Assembly (NCBI GenBank): GCA_001599935.1
Contig: BCIJ01000022.1
Span: 1-64,000 of the forward strand
Source of the DNA: Holtermannia corniformis
Taxonomy: Eukaryota; Basidiomycota; Tremellomycetes; Holtermanniales
Direction of reading: 5' to 3'
Length of the DNA: 64,000 nt
Below the pieces are notes generated by a model. That model was not told the origin of the DNA, searched no databases, and saw only the letters and a list, made by a program, of their open reading frames with translations. The translations under genes and the position numbers were made by a program. Positions 1 through 7,964 of this stretch are shown here, one piece after another. Every line of letters starts with the position of its first letter. The stretch's first letter is position 1.

Positions 1-368
1 GCCGAAGTCCGAATCGACCCACCCTTTGAGATCGGCGCTCTTGCCGCCGATGGAGATGCCCTTGTCCCGCGTACTTGCGAGATACGAGACCACTCGTAGA
101 CCCATCTCCCAGTGAGACAGAGTCGGCGCCCCATTGGCTCGGGCGAGGTACATCGTGGCGAAGGCCACGTCTGGCCTCGTGCTGCCGGCGACCCACATCA
201 GGCTTCCGATGAGCTCCTGATAGGTGACCTGCTTGGTTTCGTCGGTCTTGATGACGGCGTTCTCGATGGCCATGGGTGTCGAGAAGGTTCGTTCGGTTGT
301 CGGCGGGAACCTGTCGACGATCTTGTCGATGTACCCTGGCTGCGTGAGCCAGATCTTCTTCGCCTGTC
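1..368 (-). mobile_element. Ty1/copia reverse transcriptase-RNase H fragment
   Basis: Read on the minus strand, the segment is open without a stop from about 368 to the window edge and encodes the part of copia Pol that joins reverse transcriptase to RNase H. Visible family motifs in order are IWLTQPGYIDKIVDRF, STPM, YQELIGSLMWVAGSTRPDVAF and the RNase H start WVDSDFG. In this family the domain copies element RNA to DNA and removes the RNA strand. The fragment begins abruptly at the solo LTR at 369, so the upstream gag, protease, integrase and RT core are absent here; the downstream end leaves the window. The frame looks undamaged, suggesting a fairly young break. I infer a rearranged or truncated copy rather than a working element. 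Confidence 0.85.
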
Positions 369-702
369 TGTTAGGGCTAGCCCAAGGAGGATTTAGGGTG
401 GCGACGAGGTCCCGTCGGTGAAGTAAATCAGTCGCGTTGGTGTAGTCGACGACTGGCGATCGCTGGCGATCGCTGGAAAAGTGGTGGGCAAGTAGAGTAA
501 CGAGTAATGGGCAAGACGAGGGCCAGGAAGCGGCCTCGGGAGTTTAGGGTAGCCTTTGCTTAGAACCTATGATTAAAGCTCTCGAAGACTCGAGCTTGTA
601 CAATTGTTCGAGACATCCCCCGCCGCGCCACTGCCGCGGCCAATTCCCCGTAATCCCCAACCCCTCCGTAACCCCTCTTGTCCCGTCGCCTGGCCCGTAA
701 CA
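369..702. repeat. Probable solo LTR between copia and gypsy fragments
   Basis: This 334-bp segment is bounded by TGTTAGGGC at 369 and GCCCGTAACA at 702, an inverted TGTTA/TAACA pair typical of LTR ends. It lies exactly between the copia coding fragment on the left and the point where the gypsy RT frame stops matching its family on the right. The flanking five bases (ctgtc and ttagc) differ, so there is no target duplication, and the two flanks are different elements. This suggests ectopic recombination or a deletion rather than a clean insertion. It has no internal coding sequence. It does not resemble the LTR at 2976-3467. Confidence 0.55.
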
Positions 703-1219
703 TTAGCGATGCGAAGGAGGTTGTAGGCGCCGCGGAGGTCAATCTTGGTGAAGACTTTGGCTTGGCGAAGTCGGTCCAGCAGCTCGGAGATGAGAGGCAA
801 CGGATAGCGGTTTTTGACGGTGATCTTGTTGAGTCCTCGGTAATCAACGCAAAGACGTAGTGATGCGTCTTTCTTTTTGACGAAGAGGATCGGAGCACCA
901 GCAGGGGATTCGGATGGTCGGATGAATCCTTTCGCAAGGTTCTCGTCAAGGTATTCGCGAAGGGCCTTGAGTTCAGGCTCGGATAGCGAATAGATCGGAC
1001 CGAAGGGTGGTTGCTTGTCCGGTTGCAGCGGGATGGTATGATCAAAGGGACGATGATCCGGTAGGGTATCGGCTCGCTGCTTGCTGAAGACATCGGCGAA
1101 GTGGCGATAGGTGGCTGGTACCAAAGCTGGAACAAGATCTTCTACCGTTGCTTGAAGACGAGCCTCTTCAGGCGGAGTGATAGTTGGCGGTGATGCTGGC
1201 GAAGCTGACGATGAGGACA

Positions 1220-1270
<51 letters not shown>

Positions 1271-1988
1271 CCTGCAGGGCTGTTGGTGCTTGCGATGCTG
1301 GCCCGTTGGAGGAGATGGTATTGGTCGACCAGTCGATATGAGGGTTGGTCTGGCGCAACCAGGGAATGCCAAGGACAACGGGGATGTTGGCAAGGCGCGT
1401 GACTTGAAGGACAACAGTTTGACGTTGGAAGAGTTCCGTGAACATCGTAAGGTGGACCTCGTGCGTGATGGAGGGCGCAGCTTGACCGTTGATGAGGAAC
1501 AGGTTCGTTGGTTGTGGTCGTGGGCGGAGGTAAAGCTGATGTTGATGACAGAAGCGGTCATCAATGAAGTTTGCGGAAGCGCCAGAGTCGACCAGAGCAG
1601 GCCAGAAGGTGTTCGGACGCATGAAGGTGACGTTGGGCAGTGAAAATGGAAGAAGGAGATGAGGTGGGAGGATGGAGATGAGGTCTTGAGCAGTTGACGT
1701 GGTTGACAAGAGGTTGACGCTGTTGGCGTTGTTGAAAGGCCGTTGATTTGGGCTCCACAGGTCCGGGCCAGGCGGCGGCTGGGAGCCTAGGCATTTTCCG
1801 AGTGGATAGCGGTGTCCTCGATGACGTTGGTTGCTCTTGCGCGGAAGGCTTGCTGCTGGGTAGGTAGTTGACGGGGCAACGATGATTGACGAGGTGACGA
1901 TGAATGACGAGGTGGAGGAGCTTGCGGGCGAGGAGGTGCATGCGGGCACTTGCTGACAAGATGTTTGTCGGATCCGCAGTATAGACAA
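703..1988 (-). pseudogene. Gypsy pol fragment (protease and N-terminal reverse transcriptase)
   Basis: The frame carries a retropepsin-like active site ([10 protein letters not shown], preceded by NTFWPAL), then a serine-rich linker, then the reverse transcriptase start: the [22 protein letters not shown] block and [13 protein letters not shown]. In this family the protease cuts the Gag-Pol polyprotein and the RT copies the genome. The serine run is encoded by the trinucleotide repeat at 1221-1270. Family similarity ends near 703; the frame continues to 573 inside the solo LTR but that tail is not pol. The missing palm and YxDD residues make it inactive. Expression would have needed a -1 frameshift within the 1787-1988 overlap with gag. 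Confidence 0.85.
1221..1270. repeat. (TGA)n trinucleotide microsatellite in pol linker
   Basis: About 16 perfect copies of a TGA/TCA triplet lie in the linker between protease and reverse transcriptase. In the pol frame (minus strand) they encode a serine run; on the plus strand they create a meaningless poly-methionine frame. Confidence 0.95.
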
Positions 1989-2848
1989 AGGTCTTCGTTA
2001 CGGCGACGTTCATATTCGTCTGGGTGCAAGCGTCCATTGCGGGTAAGGGGCGCAGCGGCAGTAGCGCGGAGTGCCTCAGGTTTGACGAAGGGGCGAGGTG
2101 ACGAGTTGAAAAGTGACGGTGGGTTGACGAGTGTTCGGACTTGGCCAGTGCGGTCACCGCGTTCGATAGAACGTTCAAAGATGCGGGAGTCGATAGAAAC
2201 GGCTTTGTTCGTCATGTCCTTGAAGTCCGTAGGCTTGCCAATGCGTGCAAATTCGTCTTTGATGTTGTCCTTGAGACCGTGGTAGAATTGAGCAGTCTTT
2301 GCAGCATCGTTCCATTCCAGACGAGTGGCGTAGCGTTGGAAATCGGCAAGGTAGGTGGCAACGGAGCCTCGTTGACGTAGAGCAAAAAGTTGACGCTCAG
2401 CGGTTGCTTTCTCGTCAGGGTCGCCAAAGGTAGAGCGGAGTTCGGTGCAGAAGAGGTTGAAATTGTCCATAAAGTCCGGTTGGGGCGTCATCGAGACGTA
2501 AGGTTGGAACCAAAGGAAGGCCGTGTCGCGCAGGAACGTTCCAGTGTAGATGATCTTGCTCTTCTCCGTGGGGAAACGACGGGTTTGAAGTTGAATGACC
2601 ATGCTAACTTGTGTGAGGAATGGTTCAAGCTTCGTGCGATGACCGGTAAAGAATTCGGGTTGCGCCACCTTCGGTTCAGGCGGAGCAGCGGCTTGAGCTT
2701 GAGGCGCAGGTGCGTTCGGACCATTTTGCAAAGCGACTAGTTGGTTGTTGAGCGTGGTGTTGTTTTGTTCCAGCGCGCCAAGACTAGCTTGAAGTTGCGT
2801 GATCGTTGCTTCCAATGTTGCCATGCGTTGAGCCGAAGTTTGAGCCAT
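1787..2848 (-). CDS. Gypsy Gag-like protein with CCHC zinc knuckle
   Basis: A 353-residue protein beginning [20 protein letters not shown], a predicted coiled-coil start. It has a central capsid-like retrotransposon gag region (residues about 70-200, with [19 protein letters not shown] and [14 protein letters not shown]) and a nucleocapsid-type zinc knuckle near residue 290 ([14 protein letters not shown], spacing C-x2-C-x4-H-x4-C). Gag packages the element RNA into virus-like particles. The start is the first ATG after the LTR and primer site, and the frame is intact. It overlaps pol by about 200 nt. Gag looks complete although the element is truncated downstream. Confidence 0.85.
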   Translation of the reverse strand: MAQTSAQRMATLEATITQLQASLGALEQNNTTLNNQLVALQNGPNAPAPQAQAAAPPEPKVAQPEFFTGHRTKLEPFLTQVSMVIQLQTRRFPTEKSKIIYTGTFLRDTAFLWFQPYVSMTPQPDFMDNFNLFCTELRSTFGDPDEKATAERQLFALRQRGSVATYLADFQRYATRLEWNDAAKTAQFYHGLKDNIKDEFARIGKPTDFKDMTNKAVSIDSRIFERSIERGDRTGQVRTLVNPPSLFNSSPRPFVKPEALRATAAAPLTRNGRLHPDEYERRRNEDLCLYCGSDKHLVSKCPHAPPRPQAPPPRHSSSPRQSSLPRQLPTQQQAFRARATNVIEDTAIHSENA

Positions 2849-2960
2849 CTTGACGAAGTGACGGGAGGGAGCGAAGTGATGAGAGGAAGGGAGCGAAGGG
2901 AGCGAAGTGTCGAAGGAGACGGAGGATTACCAGGAGATTTTCAACCCAATCACAAGCGTG

Positions 2961-2973
2961 AAGGATCGATTCT
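2961..2973 (-). other. Self-primer binding site of the gypsy element
   Basis: Two bases past the LTR end (minus strand) is AGAATCGATCCTT. It is perfectly complementary over 13 nt to AAGGATCGATTCT, which lies inside the LTR at 3217-3205 and about where the transcript should begin. Tf1/sushi-type elements prime reverse transcription with the 5' end of their own RNA in this arrangement. No tRNA-3'-end match beginning TGG is seen at this position. Confidence 0.6.
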
Positions 2974-2975
2974 TC

Positions 2976-3467
2976 TGTTACGACCCGAACCCGGTTGGTC
3001 AGGCCGAGCCGAGTGGACGACGAAGGGTGCCACGAGACGAGTCTTGTGAAAGGGTTGGACGGCGGTTGGGTTGCCTGAGGATCGGACTGCGGTGGCAACG
3101 CAGCAGGCAATGACGAAGTCGACGACGAAGGCGGAGATGAGGCTTGACGTTGATCTTGAGCTGTCGACTGTTGACCAGTGCTAGGATTGCACAAGTAACA
3201 TATGAGAATCGATCCTTGGGAAGAAGACCCAAGGGCGATTCTGGCAGGCTTTATATACAAAAGCAGGCTTTCATTTTTCCCTCTCAATCCCTCTCCATGA
3301 GCACCGTTTGAGTCTCAATGAGTCTCAGCTGAATCCCACAATCTCGGCTGAGTTCCGGATGAATCCCGGCTGAGTTCCAGATGATCCTCGACTGAGTTCC
3401 GGTTGAATCTCAGATGAGTTCTGTGAATATTCGGTGGTGCGAGCCGGGGCTAGGCCGGGTCGTGACA
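2976..3467 (-). repeat. 5' LTR of the gypsy element
   Basis: The 492-bp segment reads, on the minus strand, from TGTCACGACCCGG at 3467 to CGGGTCGTAACA at 2976, giving matched inverted ends. It lies directly upstream of the primer site and gag. A TATA-like box (3257-3249) and a perfect 7-bp hairpin (3214-3234, CCTTGGG/CCCAAGG) sit where the promoter and R region would be. No second copy exists in the window, so LTR-LTR divergence cannot be used to date it. Confidence 0.8.
3249..3257 (-). promoter_or_regulatory. TATA-like box in the gypsy LTR
   Basis: TATATAAAG on the minus strand lies about 32 bp upstream of position 3217, the inferred RNA 5' end that would anneal to the self-primer site. The spacing fits a TATA-driven retrotransposon promoter. 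Confidence 0.55.
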
Positions 3468-4656
3468 AGCTGACATCTTCAGCGAGCAATTCTACAAGCT
3501 CTGCGACAGGGACAAGGCCAGCTTTCTACCATCCTGGCGTCTGACAGAGAGAGAGTGGCTCTTGATGGAGCAGATGGTCGAGCCGCTTGATGTACGTCCA
3601 ATATCTGGCTCGATACGTCACCGCTGACGAACTTAGCTCTTCATGATGTTGACCCAGAAGTACCAGAGGTCCAAGGACAGCATGAGCCGGTTTACGATCG
3701 AGCCGGACAGCAGAACTCTCGAGTATCCAACGCTGGCGTCGATCTTGCCCGATTTCGATACGATCGAGCGGCAACTCCTCAACGCGGCAGAGGGCGACCG
3801 GTTCGACCCGTCAGTCAAGCTAGCGCTGCGCGCCGGCCTCAACATGACGTCCAAGTACCGGGATATCGCCGATAACTGCATGTTGACGAAGATAGCACTG
3901 CGTGAGTCTGACTGCCGAGCATTACAGAACTACTATTTAAATCGTACAGTGCTGCACCCTTCCTGTCGTCTGCATTACTTCAGGAGTAGCCGCTACTCGC
4001 CCAGTCAGCGGGAGGAGGCAGTCGAGGCGCTCAAGGAGCTGTGGACTTCTCGTTACCGACCATCCGGGTACGACAGCAGGCCCCAAGCGGCGGTAAGCAA
4101 GGGACGCTCAGATACAAGATGCTCACGTACATCAGGGACCATCGACAAGCAGTGGCTTCCACCTCGGGTTGTCTGCAGAGCTTTTTCGCATTGCCGATCC
4201 GTGCGGGGACATCATCATGAGCTTCTTGACGGGTGTTCCTGTGACGGGCACGGACAAAGGCGCTCCGTGCTGTGTAGATCCTCTCCGGTGGTGGACAAGC
4301 CACGAGATCAGTCAGCAATTGGTCGAATGCGGACTGCAGAGACTGGCAATCGACGTCCTCTCTGCTCCAGGTAAGATTCCTGGGTGTGTGTACTCGATTC
4401 GCGACGGCTGACGGATCACGTAGCGTCATCCGTGGACGTCGAGCGTGCGTTCTCGTACGCTGGCCTCAACATCAGCGACCGACGGCATAGCCTATTGTCG
4501 GAGACGTCGCGATCGTCGCTGTGCATCTCGGCGTGGTACACGAACGGACTACTGCGCGAAGAACACTTCAAGCAGATGTACGACGAGAGGCAGCACGGGA
4601 AGCGCAAGGCCAAGGAGCGAGCGGAGCCGTCGCCATCTAAGAAACGCCGCAAGTAA
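3468..4656 (+). pseudogene. 5'-truncated hAT transposase
   Basis: The C-terminal half of a hAT transposase splices cleanly as 3484-3591, 3637-3901, 3950-4092, 4136-4370 and 4424-4656, with four introns of 43-53 nt. Joining exons 4 and 5 gives LAIDVLSAPASSVDVERAFS, the hAT dimerisation motif, and the protein ends in a basic tail (KKRRK). Earlier blocks include EQFYKLCDRDKASFLPSW, LLLHPSCRLHYF and DPLRWWTSHE. Such transposases cut and paste DNA with an RNase H-fold domain; the N-terminal BED finger and first catalytic Asp are missing. The left border is the gypsy LTR: bases 3468-3483 look like the end of a hAT intron (gctgacatcttcag). No terminal inverted repeats or 8-bp target duplication were identified. 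Confidence 0.85.
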
Positions 4657-5075
4657 CGCAGACAGGCCGCGGGCGCACGGGCGATAGAGGATTGTACAGT
4701 GTTGTATGGCGATACAAGCTACATATAATCTAAGTACCGCCTTTGGCTACGCGCGCGCTTTCAAACCAGTCAACCAAAGTCAACCAAAGTGCTTTGAGTT
4801 GGTTTGAAGTTTGGTTGACGGGTAGGCGCCGGGCTTTGAGTTGGCGAAGCGGACCCCTCAAAGGCAAATCAAACTGCCCACGTGATCACTAGAGGCTAGG
4901 CCAAAGTTTGGCTAAATAACAGGTCTGCTGCTGACCGCTCGCGTCTTGACCAATCGCAGCACCAACTTTTCCAGCCAGAGGCGAGTCGATCGTTCGATTC
5001 CACCTCAAGGAAAAATCATTTTGTAGTCTGAAACGTCTCCTGCGCTGAAACAAGACGTCTGATATTGCGAGCGAT
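4657..5075. other. Gene-free stretch downstream of the hAT remnant
   Basis: No coding sequence is supported here. Around 4760-4830 there are repeated CAACCAAAG / TTTGAGTTGG motifs in both orientations (tcaaccaaagtcaaccaaag, then tttgagttggtttgaagttt). These resemble hAT subterminal transposase-binding repeats, but the right end of the element could not be fixed. Confidence 0.4.
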
Positions 5076-5978
5076 ATGATGGCGGAAGATGCCTTGATGC
5101 TGATGATTAAGCACAGGAAGCGCGCCGTCAATCCACCCTACCAACCCCTCGTACCAGAATCAAGCTCTGGTTGAGGATAGAGACCATCTCGTCCAGTGGG
5201 GAGATCGCTCGTGATGTTCAAGAGGTTGGCAGTCTTGCGAAGGTAGGTCTTCACGCTTGAGTTGCCTCTGTCCTCCAATATTCATACACCATTGTGGGCA
5301 TCGAGTGATCCGCTACTAGCGTGAATTCTTTTCAGTCGACGTTCGCTGACAAGCATGTCCAGAGTCAAAATGAGCTCCAACCAACCGTCCGCCCAGGCTA
5401 GCAGCCAAAAGTCGTCGGCGTTTTGTACCTTTGCATCAGCATACTAGCGGCAATCTTCATGTATGCTGTAGTCCTCGTTTCGTTCTTCTCGCACCTCAGT
5501 GAGTGAGTCTATCGTTTGACTAGGACCAGACACTGATTGACTTCGCAGACTTGAAGATCGACACGCACCGTGTGCTCACAGCCATGATTCCACGCTTGCT
5601 CATGCTCTTCCTACTGGCCATCGCTGCGGTCCTTGGCAGCCGCGCACTATTGAAAGAAGGCCGGCCCGGATCGGCGCTGGGCTGGTGGCCTCCACTGGGC
5701 TTGCTCTGCTGGCGACGTGGACCTGGCGTCAAGCCGTCAACCGACGTCGCCTATGCGAAGCCGAGCTCCGCGCCATGCACCGCGAGGCCTACGATGAAGA
5801 GTCCGAAGTCTTGAAGGAGCTCGTAAAGGAAGCCGCAAAGAGGGCCCCGACGTTTGGCGAGCACCTCGACGAGGCGATCTCGAAAGGAGTGATCATTGTC
5901 ACGACTGGTAGTGTGAATGCCGTCTTGACGGCGCTACTGGGCCAGGCGCGGCCGACCGGCGGAGCGCCCGAGCTGTAG
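5076..5978 (+). pseudogene. Possible small multi-pass membrane protein, frame uncertain
   Basis: Several coding-like pieces lie in a row but do not join in a single frame. Visible pieces are: a start at 5076 (MMAEDALMLMIKHRKRAV); an exon-like piece ending at 5241 with a donor gtaggt and acceptor near 5336; a hydrophobic segment (YLCISILAAIFMYAVVLVSF) that follows an in-frame TAG near 5400; an apparent intron about 5504-5550; a second hydrophobic segment (MIPRLLMLFLLAIAAVLG); and, in another frame, a third (GLVASTGLALLATW) with a charged tail ending at 5976-5978. The in-frame stop and the frame change near 5660 suggest a decayed gene, though unusual splicing could rescue it. I do not recognise the family. 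Confidence 0.35.
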
Positions 5979-6178
5979 ATGAGTAGAGTACGATAGCGAA
6001 CTAGCGAGTCCATGAATGTACAGTGTCTTCGTCATTCGACAAAGGACTCAGATTGCTCTGTCACGAATGTCTTTGCCGAGTGGCAGCTCATCTGACCGAC
6101 GATGGCTCGCACAAATCCATACGACGGTCTCTAGACAAGCTTTAAACAGTTTCCGACATGCTGCCTATGTTCACAACA

Positions 6179-7548
6179 CTACAGGGGCCAATCATCTTCA
6201 AACCCGGCCTTCTTGGCTCCCAGCTCGAACGTGACACCGTTCAGTGCCTCAACCTTGCCGTGCTTGACCAGGATGAGCTCGAGGAGGGCCTCGATGCGAC
6301 GCTGACATTCGGCCTCGTCGCCAACGATATCGCCCGTCTTGGCGAGTGCGTCGAGTGCGGCCTCCTTTGACGGGCTGTACGTCTCTTCGGGTAGGCCTGA
6401 GAGCGCAGCGTGCAGTGCACGCCCCGGTGCGGGCGCTCCGATACCGTAGATGGCCAAGGGGGCCATGATCTTGTAGTCGCGCTGGACGAGGGACCACCAG
6501 ACCCGAATGAGGAGCGCCTTGACGATACGCTTGAAGCGGCGCTCGAGCTGGTCAAGGGGAATGGTCGGCTGAAGGTGGAGTTCACGGTTGGGACCGAGGA
6601 AGGCCGGGGGCATGTCGTAGGGTGCGCCCTCGAGCAGCACGAGCTGCTTGCTGTTCTGCGTCTGCCGGCGAGGTCTCTCAATGCGACCCTTCCATAGCTG
6701 GCTGTGGTAAGGATCTGCGACCGGGCGCGCTGTCTCGGGCAGTGCAAGAGGGCCAAAGAACAGGCGCGATGCGGGCAGACTGAAGAGCGTATAGCAGCAC
6801 GTGAAGGTACTCGAACTCTCAGGGTCGAAGCTGCGAAGACTTTGCGAGAACCACACCGCTTGCAGCTTGGGCAGCAGCGAGCACGCCGCTTTGCTCATGA
6901 TCTCCTCTGGCTCGTGGTCACTCGAGACCTCGAAATCGTAGTCGAACTGGATCCTGCTGACGAGAAGCAACAAGTCCGCCTTGGGTGTAAGCCGCGGGCT
7001 GCTCGGAGGCACCTCATCCGAGACAACGGCGTTCTCAGCAGTCGCTTTGGCCTGACTCCGGAAGTAATCCTCGATATGCTCGTGGATCTCTTCGCCTTTG
7101 GGCAGTGGCGCGCCAGTGAACAGCTTTGGCCAGCGATCAACGTGGGTGATCTTGACCGGGCGCGAGTAGAGCAGTGGCGTCGCGATGCGGTAGTAGGCGT
7201 ACGAGACGAGCTGCCAGCACGCCAGCGCCGCCTGGTCCGACTGGCGGACAATGTTGCTGATGACATCTTCGGTGAACCGCTCGCTAGCGCTGTTGGATCG
7301 CAGCGTCAGCCTGTGCATCAAGCATTGTAGGATCACACATACCTAGGAGATTCAGGCTGTCCAATCTCAACTGCCTTCCCTCCAGCCGAGGGCAGTGTGG
7401 GGACCTCAGTCTTGTGAGCTTCCGTTGGGTGGATCTTGGGGTCGCGACGCTTCATTCTGAAGAGCGTCAGTCGGACAACACTGGACCACCACACGTACTC
7501 TTCTCGCCAAGCGGCTAACATGTCAAACTGCGACATCTCACTACTCAT
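6179..7548 (-). CDS. F-box-like protein
   Basis: Two exons, 7548-7343 and 7289-6179, separated by a 53-nt intron with a ggctgacg branch site; splicing restores ESPSASERFTEDVISNIV. Around residues 70-115 the sequence (DVISNIVRQSDQAALACW...YAYYRIATPLLYSRP) matches the fungal F-box-like pattern, in which a helix triplet binds Skp1 and the ATPLLY block ends the motif. The remaining roughly 320 residues have no repeat I can identify. F-box proteins recruit substrates to SCF ubiquitin ligases; the substrate here is unknown. Total length is about 437 residues. The CACTA transposon begins 33 bp upstream of the start codon, so the native promoter has been displaced by 6.7 kb. Confidence 0.6.
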
Positions 7549-7578
7549 GGTGGATGACGAGTACGGTAGCTGACGAGT

Positions 7579-7581
7579 ACT
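7579..7581. repeat. Left target-site duplication (ACT) of the CACTA element
   Basis: ACT directly precedes the left CACTG terminus and is repeated directly after the right terminus at 14297-14299. CACTA-superfamily elements make 3-bp duplications. Confidence 0.85.
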
Positions 7582-7621
7582 CACTGCGGGCCAAGCCGAT
7601 GGCTGTTTTTCGGTGGCCACG
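7582..7621 (+). repeat. Left terminal inverted repeat, 40 bp
   Basis: Begins CACTGCGGGCCAAGCCGATG and ends GGTGGCCACG. It is identical over all 40 bases to the reverse complement of 14257-14296. Confidence 0.95.
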
Positions 7622-7964
7622 ACGTGGCCACGGTAGCCGCCACGTAGACGCAAATTTCATGTAGCCACGATGTGACCACGTTGTTCCCATGTATCGACCG
7701 TCGAGGGTCACATTTTTTCGCCCATGTAGCAGCCATGATGGTCACTTCGTCAGTCCTTTGCACGGGCAGCGACGATAGCCGTATCCCGCAGCCGGCGATG
7801 TGACCACCGCACAGAATGAAGCATCATGACGTGGCATCCACAGCATCTTATCACACTTTGACCTCCAACACCCGCGAACTTTCCTGAAGTCCTCCTCGGC
7901 GTCTCTCACAGCTTACCATCAAACCACCACAAGTCTCCAACGGCTGCTTCATCTTCAGCGTAAA

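Larger units (their letters stand above)
703..3467 (-). mobile_element. Truncated Ty3/gypsy LTR retrotransposon
   Basis: Minus-strand element with, in order, a 5' LTR (3467-2976), a primer binding site, gag (2848-1787), and pol in an overlapping frame covering protease and the first part of reverse transcriptase. Pol stops matching the family at about 703, shortly after the conserved [13 protein letters not shown] block, so the YxDD catalytic box, RNase H, integrase and the 3' LTR are missing. It therefore cannot be autonomous. The gag and pol frames overlap by about 200 nt and pol is in the -1 frame relative to gag. The 5' LTR end touches the hAT remnant at 3468, so this element either landed in that hAT copy or was joined to it by deletion. 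Confidence 0.85.

Noticed and set aside
1184..1402. Plus-strand frame with a poly-methionine run
   Set aside because: It is the antisense reading of the serine-coding trinucleotide repeat in the gypsy pol linker.
3468..4900. Complete hAT element with terminal repeats
   Set aside because: The 5' half is missing and no 8-bp duplication or inverted ends could be matched.
7582..7653. Shared peptide TEKQPSAWPAV in frames at 7600 and 14270, suggesting duplicated genes
   Set aside because: It is the translation of the two CACTA terminal inverted repeats, not a protein.
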